64,000 nt of DNA from an uncultured Prochlorococcus sp. Lineage in GTDB: Bacteria; Cyanobacteriota; Cyanobacteriia; PCC-6307; Cyanobiaceae. Below the pieces are notes generated by a model, which saw nothing but the letters and a program-made list of their open reading frames with translations, ran no database searches and was not told where the DNA came from. A program made the position numbers and the translations under genes. Positions 57,479 to 64,000 of this stretch are shown here, piece by piece. Location of the stretch: positions 46,565 to 110,564 of the forward strand of contig CACNJU010000004.1 in NCBI GenBank assembly GCA_902620895.1. Direction: 5' to 3'. How positions within the stretch are numbered: the stretch's first letter is position 1; each line of letters opens with the position of its first letter.

Positions 57479-58348
57479 ATGTTTTTTAGATTAAAAAAAG
57501 GGGATCTAATAGATATTTTAGCTCCGGGCTCCTTTATTGATGAAGACGAAAATTTTCAAAAAGGTATAGAAATCTTAAAAAACTGGGGCTTGGAAATTAA
57601 TGAAAATAATTCTCTATCAAAAAAATTTGGTTATTTTGCAGGTGATGATTTAACTAGATTCGAAGAACTAGAAAAAGCACAAAATAGTAAGCTAATCATT
57701 TTTGCAAAAGGTGGATGGGGTTCAGCAAGACTATTAGAAAAAACCCCTTCTTGGCAGCATGGTTTAATGCTTGGATTCTCAGATACATGTTCTTTACTAC
57801 TATCTAAATATTCTCAAGGATTTATAGGTTCTATTCATGGGCCCATGGTTACTGGCCTTTTCAAAGAGCCAGCGTGGAGTCTTGAAAGATTAAGAAATTT
57901 ACTTTTTGAGGGATATGTTGCGGACATACGAGGAATTCCTTTAAGAGGTGGGAAAGCTAAAGGAGAAATTATAGTTTCTAACTTAACTATTGCTACTTTT
58001 TTAATTGGTACTGATCACTTTCCAGATTGCAAAGGGAAAATAATAATTTTTGAAGATATTAATGAAGATATTTATAAAATTGATCGCATGTTGACTTACC
58101 TCAGAATGACTAAAACACTTACTGAAATTGCTGGCATTGGATTCGGAAGTTTTTCTAATGATTCCTGCGACCTTGAATGGAAAGATTTACTAAAAAACTG
58201 CATTATTGAAAGACTTCAAGAGTTTGATTTTCCTATTCTTTTTGACCTCCCAATAGGCCACATATCCGGAAATGCTTGCATTCCTTTAGGATATGAAGCC
58301 ATCTTAAATGGTGATGATGGCATTCTTAGTATCGATTCACCTCTTTAA
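57479..58348 (+). CDS. LD-carboxypeptidase (S66 family)
   Basis: This 289-residue protein fits the S66 family, which removes D-alanine from muropeptides in peptidoglycan recycling or cleaves microcin. The N-terminal KGDLIDILAPGSFIDED and the GWGSARLLE, IGSIHGPMVTGL segments match, the last near the nucleophile serine region. The catalytic serine itself I cannot place with certainty. Its stop abuts that of ispD. Confidence 0.85.
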   Translation: MFFRLKKGDLIDILAPGSFIDEDENFQKGIEILKNWGLEINENNSLSKKFGYFAGDDLTRFEELEKAQNSKLIIFAKGGWGSARLLEKTPSWQHGLMLGFSDTCSLLLSKYSQGFIGSIHGPMVTGLFKEPAWSLERLRNLLFEGYVADIRGIPLRGGKAKGEIIVSNLTIATFLIGTDHFPDCKGKIIIFEDINEDIYKIDRMLTYLRMTKTLTEIAGIGFGSFSNDSCDLEWKDLLKNCIIERLQEFDFPILFDLPIGHISGNACIPLGYEAILNGDDGILSIDSPL

Positions 58349-59020
58349 CTAGGGGTTCTTCACAAAAAGTTTTGCTATTTTCAAATCAATAGGGGATGTA
58401 ATTTTTATATTTGAATAAGTTCCTTCAATAATTTTAACTTTCCAATTAAGCATTTCAAATAGAGAGGCATCATCTGTGACATTCCAGTTTTTATCAATTG
58501 CCATCTTATGAGCTTTTTTTAATCTATCTACTAAAAAGCCCTGAGGAGTTTGCGCTGCCCATAAATAATTTCTATCTGGTGTTTCTTTAATAAAACCTTC
58601 ATTATCAACAATCTTTATTGTGTCAGTTACCTTAGTAGCCAAAATTACTGCTTCATTTTCATCTAATTGTTTGGCACAAAGGTCTATCAATTCAGGATTA
58701 ATTAGACATCTAGCACCATCATGTATCAAAACTTTTTCAGCATCTTTTGGCAGCGCTTTTAGACCATTAAAAACTGACTGTTGTCTGGTGTCACCACCAT
58801 TAATCCAATGAACTTTATGGGCAAAATCCTTTGTTGAATTTAATAATAAATTTTTATCTTTCGGTTGACCAATTATTCCAACCCAATTTGTTGAGCTCGC
58901 AGAAAATACTGATTTAAGTGTCCAATAAATCAAAGACTCTCCTTCTAAATCAATAAGTAATTTATTTTTTCCAGCTTTCATTCTGCTACCGCTCCCTGCA
59001 GCTGGTATTAAAAAGTGCAC
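58349..59020 (-). CDS. ispD: 2-C-methyl-D-erythritol 4-phosphate cytidylyltransferase
   Basis: This 223-residue enzyme attaches CMP to methylerythritol phosphate in the MEP isoprenoid pathway. The CTP-binding [17 protein letters not shown] and the [16 protein letters not shown] and QTPQGF motifs are intact. Isoprenoids feed chlorophyll, carotenoid and plastoquinone synthesis. Confidence 0.96.
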   Translation of the reverse strand: MHFLIPAAGSGSRMKAGKNKLLIDLEGESLIYWTLKSVFSASSTNWVGIIGQPKDKNLLLNSTKDFAHKVHWINGGDTRQQSVFNGLKALPKDAEKVLIHDGARCLINPELIDLCAKQLDENEAVILATKVTDTIKIVDNEGFIKETPDRNYLWAAQTPQGFLVDRLKKAHKMAIDKNWNVTDDASLFEMLNWKVKIIEGTYSNIKITSPIDLKIAKLFVKNP

Positions 59021-59112
59021 AATAGAAGGTCTTAATATTTTCTAGACAATTATAAATAAAAGCAATATCTTTACACAAATAGTACTACGATTGAAAATTA
59101 TAAAATTTCATA

Positions 59113-59862
59113 ATGTCCAATACAGATTCATTATCAGGCAAAGTTGCTTTAATCACCGGAGCTAGCAGAGGAATTGGTAAAGAAATTGCTTTAGAACTAA
59201 GTCGCTTTGGAGCAGAAGTTTTTATTAATTACTCTTCTTCTGATGACAAGGCTGAAGAAGTTGTAAATTCAATAAAAAATTCCGGAGGTAAAGCTCATAA
59301 ATTAAAATTCGATGTTTCAAGAGAGGATTCTGTCAGTTCAGCTTTTGAAGAAATCATAAAAATTAATGGCTCCATTGATATTCTTATTAATAATGCTGGT
59401 ATTACTCGAGATGGACTATTGATGAGAATGAAATCGGAACAATGGGATGATGTATTAAATACAAACTTAAAAGGGGTTTTTCTTTGTACAAAATATGCTT
59501 CAAAATTTATGATGAAAAAAAGAAGTGGTAGTATCGTAAATATTTCATCTGTTGTTGGAATAATTGGTAATCCCGGTCAAGCAAATTATTCTGCAGCCAA
59601 AGCTGGCGTTATTGGATTCACCAAAACTTGCGCTAAAGAATTTGCTTCAAGAGGTATAAACGTAAATGCAATAGCTCCAGGCTTTATAGAAACAGAAATG
59701 ACTGAAAAACTTAATACTGAAGAGATACTTAAGGTTATCCCTTTAGGGAAATTAGGAAGTTGTACTCAAATTGCAAACTTAGTTTCATTCTTAGTTTCAA
59801 GTGATGCAGGAAGGTACATTACAGGTCAGACAATCAGTATAGACGGAGGTATGAGTATTTAA
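59113..59862 (+). CDS. fabG: 3-oxoacyl-ACP reductase
   Basis: This 249-residue SDR enzyme reduces 3-oxoacyl-ACP in fatty acid synthesis. It has TGASRGIGKEIA (NADPH site), NNAGITRDGLLMRM and the SYx3K catalytic pair (YSAAKAG) with serine upstream. Its stop abuts the stop of the small convergent gene that follows. Confidence 0.95.
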   Translation: MSNTDSLSGKVALITGASRGIGKEIALELSRFGAEVFINYSSSDDKAEEVVNSIKNSGGKAHKLKFDVSREDSVSSAFEEIIKINGSIDILINNAGITRDGLLMRMKSEQWDDVLNTNLKGVFLCTKYASKFMMKKRSGSIVNISSVVGIIGNPGQANYSAAKAGVIGFTKTCAKEFASRGINVNAIAPGFIETEMTEKLNTEEILKVIPLGKLGSCTQIANLVSFLVSSDAGRYITGQTISIDGGMSI

Positions 59863-60042
59863 TTATGTACTCTCGTAAGGCTGGCCCAGTTCATCTCTTA
59901 ACCTTCTAATTTTTTGTAAAAGTTTTAGCCTTCGACTTCTAGCAGTTAATGTCAAGAAAAATCTTAAAGGAAAGTATATTAATGTCATAGCAATCGCGAG
60001 GATTGCGGTAAGAGTAAAAATAAGATTATTTGTTTCTTCCAT
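59863..60042 (-). CDS. Short single-pass membrane protein, unknown function
   Basis: The product is 59 residues, from ATG 60042 to TAA 59863. It has one membrane segment (about 7-30, LIFTLTAILAIAMTLIYFPL) then a basic helix (TARSRRLKLLQKIRRLRDEL, about 33-52). The stop abuts fabG. No family is recognised, but the basic amphipathic tail after a membrane helix looks conserved rather than accidental. It is below many gene-caller limits. Confidence 0.65.
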   Translation of the reverse strand: MEETNNLIFTLTAILAIAMTLIYFPLRFFLTLTARSRRLKLLQKIRRLRDELGQPYEST

Positions 60043-60174
60043 AACTTAAAGATACTCTTATTTGAGTTAATTTGTATGTCTCATTAAAAAGAAATTCGGC
60101 TTTCCCCACTTAATTAAATATCCCTTAAAAATGATTCTATGGGAGATTAGAATAGGAATAAAGATTGAGTAAAC

Positions 60175-61896
60175 ATGGCCAAACAGTTAAGTTTTTCTAA
60201 TGAGTCAAGAGAAGCGTTAGAAAAAGGTGTGAATTTCGTTGCTAATGCAGTAAAGGTTACTATTGGGCCAAAAGCAAAAAACGTTGTAATAGAGAAGAAA
60301 TTTGGTTCGCCAGATATAGTAAGAGATGGATCTACAGTTGCTAAAGAGATCGAGATTGAAAACCCCATCTCTAATTTAGGTGCGAAATTAATAGAACAAG
60401 TTGCATCCAAGACAAAAGAAAGTGCTGGTGATGGAACAACAACAGCAACCATTTTGACTCAGAAGATGGTTCAGGAGGGATTGAAAAATATTGCTTCTGG
60501 CGCAAACCCTATGGAGTTAAAAAAAGGTATGGAGGCAGGCCTATCTCTTGTCTTAGAAAAATTAAGTTCCAAAAGTATTTCATTAAGTGGTTCTGACATT
60601 CAAAAAGTTGCAACTGTTAGTGCTGGAGGTGATGAAGAAATTGGATCTATAATTTCTAAAGCAATGGATATTGTTACTTCAGATGGGGTAATAACTGTCG
60701 AAGAATCGCAATCATTAGAAACAGAATTAGATATAACTGAGGGTATGTCTTTTGATAGAGGTTATAGTTCTCCATATTTTGTAACAGACCAAGAAAGACA
60801 AGTTTGTGAACTTGAAAATCCTAAAATATTAATAACTGATCAAAAAGTCTCAACTTTAGTTGATCTAGTTCCAATACTTGAAGAAATTCAGAAGTCAGGC
60901 TCACCTTTTCTAATTCTTGCTGAAGATATCGAAGGAGAGGCTTTAACTACTCTGGTTTTAAATAAGAATAGTGGGGTTTTAAATGTTGCTTCCGTAAGGG
61001 CTCCACTATTTGGTGAGAGAAGAAAAGCTGCCCTCGAAGATATTGCAATTCTTACAGGGGCTAAGTTAATTAGCGAAGATAAATCGATGACACTTGATAA
61101 AGTATCGATTAATGATTTAGGTAAAGCAAAAAAAATAACTATAACAAAAGACAAAACTACAATTGTTGCCTTCGAAGACACTAAAGATTTAGTTAAAGCG
61201 AGAGTAGAGAAATTAAAGAGAGAAGTTAATATAACTGAATCTGAGTATGATCAAGATAAAATCAATGAAAGGATAGCCAAACTAGCTGGAGGAGTAGCTC
61301 TTATCAAAGTAGGAGCTGCCACAGAAACAGAGATGAAGTATAAAAAGTTGAGAATCGAAGATTCCCTTAATGCTACGAAAGCTGCTATTGAAGAGGGTGT
61401 TGTTTCTGGAGGAGGACAAACTTTAATTGAAATATCAGATGACCTTTTAAATTTAAGTGAAACATCATCAGATGATTTAAGAACAGGGATAAATATAGTC
61501 AAAGAAGCCCTCTTGGAACCCACCAAACAAATAGCAAAAAATGCTGGTTTTAATGGAGATGTAGTTGTCGCTGAAATTAAAAGACTTAACAAAGGCTTTA
61601 ATGCTAATTCAGGAAAATATGAGGATTTAAAAGATTCAGGGATATTAGATCCAACCAAAGTAATAAGATTAGCGCTTCAAGATTCGGTATCTATTGCAGC
61701 TATGCTCCTCACAACAGAAGTTGCGATGGCCGACATTCCAGAGCCTGAAGCCGCAGCCTCTGGAGGACCAGGTGCAGATCCAATGGGAGGAATGGGTGGC
61801 ATGGGAATGCCAGGTATGGGTGGCATGGGAATGCCAGGTATGGGTGGCATGGGAATGCCAGGTATGGGTGGCATGGGAATGCCAGGTATGATGTAA
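60175..61896 (+). CDS. groL2: Chaperonin GroEL, second copy (no groES)
   Basis: This 573-residue GroEL has the ATP-site segments [21 protein letters not shown] and [15 protein letters not shown] [14 protein letters not shown]. No groES is next to it, so it is the second cyanobacterial GroEL. The C-terminus ends in a glycine-methionine tail: four near-exact copies of GMGGMGMP, encoded by a 24-base repeat. No clear CIRCE element lies upstream. A hairpin follows the stop. Confidence 0.95.
   Translation: MAKQLSFSNESREALEKGVNFVANAVKVTIGPKAKNVVIEKKFGSPDIVRDGSTVAKEIEIENPISNLGAKLIEQVASKTKESAGDGTTTATILTQKMVQEGLKNIASGANPMELKKGMEAGLSLVLEKLSSKSISLSGSDIQKVATVSAGGDEEIGSIISKAMDIVTSDGVITVEESQSLETELDITEGMSFDRGYSSPYFVTDQERQVCELENPKILITDQKVSTLVDLVPILEEIQKSGSPFLILAEDIEGEALTTLVLNKNSGVLNVASVRAPLFGERRKAALEDIAILTGAKLISEDKSMTLDKVSINDLGKAKKITITKDKTTIVAFEDTKDLVKARVEKLKREVNITESEYDQDKINERIAKLAGGVALIKVGAATETEMKYKKLRIEDSLNATKAAIEEGVVSGGGQTLIEISDDLLNLSETSSDDLRTGINIVKEALLEPTKQIAKNAGFNGDVVVAEIKRLNKGFNANSGKYEDLKDSGILDPTKVIRLALQDSVSIAAMLLTTEVAMADIPEPEAAASGGPGADPMGGMGGMGMPGMGGMGMPGMGGMGMPGMGGMGMPGMM
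61789..61884 (+). repeat. 24-base tandem repeat at the groEL2 3' end
   Basis: Four consecutive 24-base units (61789, 61813, 61837 and 61861 as starts) encode GMGGMGMP. Units 2-4 are identical; unit 1 differs by one base (GGA for GGT). It extends the GGM tail common to GroEL. Copy number may vary between strains. Confidence 0.95.
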
Positions 61897-61916
61897 AAGC
61901 TAACTAGCTTTTTTTT
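61895..61916. terminator. Terminator after groEL2
   Basis: AAAAGCT (61895-61901) pairs with AGCTTTT (61906-61912), loop of four bases, followed by more T to 61916. It overlaps the stop codons of groEL2 and of the convergent gene at 61900, and can act on both strands. Confidence 0.7.
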
Positions 61917-62331
61917 CGTTGTTAATCCACTTTCTTAAATTTTTAATATAAGGTAGGGGTAATTTTGGACTTTCAGTATATTGATTTATTGTATTAGAAT
62001 TTTGATTTTTGCTAGATATTTCATTGATTATAGTGGTTTCCAAGCCATTTGATTCCCACTTTGTTTCTTCAATATTTTCAAAAGTTTTTGATAATTCAAG
62101 CTTAATTTGTTCTTGATTTTCGTCATGCACTTCATCAATTAAAGATGTATGTTCTTGGTTTTCTTCTTCACGTTGATTTTCTTTTTGTAGTGAACTATGG
62201 ATTAATAAATCATTTAATGAATCAATCCCAAATCTATGGACCCACTTAAGAACAACATTTTCTTTAAGCAAAAAATTATTTTCTAAAGAAGCTTGTTTAA
62301 AAACTTCTATTAAATGATTTTTTAAAAGCAT
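61900..62331 (-). CDS. Conserved hypothetical protein, acidic
   Basis: The product is 143 residues with no membrane segment. The first 45 residues are helical (LLKNHLIEVFKQASLE, WVHRFGIDSLNDLLI), the rest is acidic and asparagine-rich low-complexity sequence, ending in PLPYIKNLRKWINNEKK. No domain is recognised. It lies 7 bases downstream of the ABC permease on the same strand. Confidence 0.6.
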   Translation of the reverse strand: MLLKNHLIEVFKQASLENNFLLKENVVLKWVHRFGIDSLNDLLIHSSLQKENQREEENQEHTSLIDEVHDENQEQIKLELSKTFENIEETKWESNGLETTIINEISSKNQNSNTINQYTESPKLPLPYIKNLRKWINNEKKAS

Positions 62332-62338
62332 AAAATTT

Positions 62339-63163
62339 CTAATTTAACTTTCTGTTTAACAGAGGCCTTATAATAATCAAGGAAAAAACTGTTAAAGAAA
62401 ATAAAATCGAGATACAACTCTTACAAGTTAAATCACCATATGGGGCATGTAAAGCCACTAATTCTAAATCCATAGTTTGAGTATAGGCAGTCCTAATAGG
62501 TTCAATAGCAAAAGTTAATGGATTTAATGAAGCTAACCAGCCCAACCAATTTGGCATAAAAGAGATTGGAGCTAAAGCAGTACTCGCAAATAAAAGAGGT
62601 AAATTTATTACGAATATAAGAGCGATTAATTCAATATGTCCAGGCAAAACAAACGCTAAACATAAACTTATTGATGTCACAAAAAGAACTAATAAAATTA
62701 GTGTTGTAAATACAATTCCTAAACCATATAGGTTAGGCCATCCATAACCCAAAATGTATGAAACAATCATTATTACAATACTCTGAACAAAGCTCAAGAT
62801 TGTTATGTAAAAGAAAGAAGATAAAACTATGGATAATCTACTGGTTAAAGGAGCCACAAGTAATCTATTAAGAAATCCAAACTCTCTATCAAACATTAAA
62901 GGAAGACCAGAGTTTAGGGCTCCGCTAAAAGCAGTAAAAACAATAAGTCCTGCTCCTAAAAAATTCCCATAAGAATCAACTCCTGGTAAAAAACCTTCAG
63001 GAGCTTTAGAAAATAATGCCCCAAATAAAAAAAGCCAAATTATTGGTTGTAATATTCCTGCTAAAAGAGTTGATGGTCTCCTTTTTAATTGAATAAATAA
63101 TCTCTTTGTTAAGGCAAATGTTTCTTGATATAAAAAAAATAAATTATACTGTTGTAATTCCAT
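62339..63163 (-). CDS. ABC-2 type transporter permease
   Basis: This 274-residue protein has six membrane segments and the ABC-2 membrane signature (LNPLTFAIEPIRTAYTQ near 220-237). It probably pairs with the ATP-binding subunit 48 bases upstream as an exporter of a lipid, polysaccharide or drug-like compound. The exported substrate cannot be told. Confidence 0.85.
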   Translation of the reverse strand: MELQQYNLFFLYQETFALTKRLFIQLKRRPSTLLAGILQPIIWLFLFGALFSKAPEGFLPGVDSYGNFLGAGLIVFTAFSGALNSGLPLMFDREFGFLNRLLVAPLTSRLSIVLSSFFYITILSFVQSIVIMIVSYILGYGWPNLYGLGIVFTTLILLVLFVTSISLCLAFVLPGHIELIALIFVINLPLLFASTALAPISFMPNWLGWLASLNPLTFAIEPIRTAYTQTMDLELVALHAPYGDLTCKSCISILFSLTVFSLIIIRPLLNRKLN

Positions 63164-63211
63164 AATTAGCAGTAATTACTATTCATTATAGTTAGTTAAC
63201 CAAAAGTTTTT

Positions 63212-64000
63212 TTATCGCATGGATTGCTTTGATTCTTTTTTTAGGTCTCTTTTCCCTGCCATAGAAATTTCAGCATCCAATAATGTTTTCCCAGTTGCCT
63301 GAAGATATACATCATCCAAGCTTGGCTGACTTTGGGTAAGAGAAAAAATTTCGAACTTTGAGAAGGCCAATTCCACTTTTAGCTTCGTAAGTAAATCTTT
63401 TTGCTTATCTGCTACGAAATTTATCGAGAAACCTTGAGCTTCATTTATGATGATCTGACTAATTCCATCTATTGAAGATAAAATTTTACATATATTTTTC
63501 GCTTCTTCCTGATTACTAAATTCTCTTACTTTCAAAGTTACTCTATCTCCTCCTAATTTATTTTTGAGCTCTGCAGGAGTCCCTTTTGCTATAACTCTTC
63601 CATCATCAATTATCACTAATCTGTCAGCCAATTTATCTATTTCATCAAGATAGTGACTACTTAAAATAATGGTCATTCCATTATTTCTAAGATCTTTCAA
63701 AAGTTGCCATATGATATTCCTACTTTCAATATCTAAACCAACTGTAGGTTCATCCAAAATTAATACTTGGGGTAAATGTAAAAGTCCAGCTGCCAGATCT
63801 ATTCTTCTTTTCATTCCCCCTGAATAAGTTCCGCACTTACGATCAATCCAATCATTCATTTCTAATTGATCTATTAATTTATTTATCCTTTCAAATTTTT
63901 TATTTTTGTTGATGTGATATAAATCTGATTGAAAATCCAAAAGCTCTCGGCCAGTTAATATTTTATCAAGTGCAATTTCTTGGGCAACATAACCAATTAA
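63212..64000 (-). CDS. ABC transporter ATP-binding subunit, 5' part missing
   Basis: The gene runs past the right edge and is open to base 64000, so the Walker A motif lies outside. Present are the Q-loop region (GYVAQEIALDKILTG), the signature YSGGMKRR, Walker B LILDEPTVGLD and the H-loop SSHYLDE. A C-terminal domain of about 100 residues follows, as in DrrA-type exporters. A TTG at 63940 is not the start; the frame stays open beyond it. Confidence 0.92.
   Translation of the reverse strand, partial: LIGYVAQEIALDKILTGRELLDFQSDLYHINKNKKFERINKLIDQLEMNDWIDRKCGTYSGGMKRRIDLAAGLLHLPQVLILDEPTVGLDIESRNIIWQLLKDLRNNGMTIILSSHYLDEIDKLADRLVIIDDGRVIAKGTPAELKNKLGGDRVTLKVREFSNQEEAKNICKILSSIDGISQIIINEAQGFSINFVADKQKDLLTKLKVELAFSKFEIFSLTQSQPSLDDVYLQATGKTLLDAEISMAGKRDLKKESKQSMR

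Noticed and set aside
60043..60174. CIRCE (HrcA) operator before groEL2
   Set aside because: The spacer has only ACTC-N6-GAGT near 60052-60066; arm length and spacing do not match TTAGCACTC-N9-GAGTGCTAA.
61677..61874. Reverse-strand proline-rich repeat frame opposite the groEL2 tail
   Set aside because: It arises from the 24-base repeat read backwards; the repeat itself explains it.

Overview
The window is a gene-dense, strongly A+T-rich stretch of a picocyanobacterial chromosome. Cyanobacterial origin is shown by photosystem genes (psaF, psaJ, psb27, a high-light-inducible protein), the cytochrome b6f genes petC-petA, a groEL gene without groES, tetrapyrrole and cobalamin genes, and many small proteins known only from cyanobacteria. 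The A+T richness, very short spacers, scarce Shine-Dalgarno sequences and gene content best fit a high-light-adapted Prochlorococcus. That assignment is from gene content and sequence recall, not from a database search.

Layout. 1-5.3 kb: end of pyrH, frr, an FAD oxidoreductase, transaldolase, ftsI and a small membrane protein just upstream of ftsI. 5.4-10.6 kb: CPBP protease, double histidine phosphatase, signal peptidase I, an ArsC-like protein, an inorganic pyrophosphatase with altered active-site residues, and an HTH protein. 10.7-19.8 kb: proS, psb27, purA, a PfkB kinase, cutA, cobK, a small SSB, argB and a TPR-membrane protein fusion. 19.8-26.8 kb: priA, the principal sigma factor behind a 321-bp structured leader, hemC, a second pyrophosphatase with an intact active site, and an M32 carboxypeptidase. 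26.9-32.4 kb: YjbQ, pterin dehydratase, a CobW-type metal GTPase, an iron-transporter permease, a membrane protein and LarC. 32.5-41 kb: hypothetical genes, xthA, hemL, prohibitin, YajQ, DprA-like, phosphotransacetylase-like, SDR and map. 41-46.5 kb: rplS, tRNA-Trp, a hyperconserved small protein, tRNA-Asp, gltX, an antiporter, hli and tsaD. 46.5-54.3 kb: psaFJ, gmk, rqcH-like, tatC, petCA, lgt and cobM. 54.4-64 kb: RodZ-like HTH, ppx, ubiA, ldcA, ispD, fabG, groEL2 and an ABC-2 exporter cut by the window end.

The genes are housekeeping: translation, cell wall and division, tetrapyrrole, cobalamin and quinone synthesis, photosynthetic electron transport, and nucleotide metabolism. Short co-directional strings (pyrH-frr-oxidoreductase, lepB-arsC-ppa, YjbQ-PCD-CobW-futB, tatC-petC-petA-lgt-cobM) are probably operons. 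Several convergent pairs abut or overlap at their stops, as expected of a streamlined genome.

I found no mobile element, phage, CRISPR array or defence island. The points most worth a second look are the split between the two pyrophosphatases, the nested helices upstream of the sigma-factor gene, the small membrane protein coupled to ftsI, the truncated RodZ-like protein, and the tRNA/hyperconserved-protein/gltX cluster. Three short genes (hli, psaJ and a 59-residue membrane protein) fall below usual length cut-offs.
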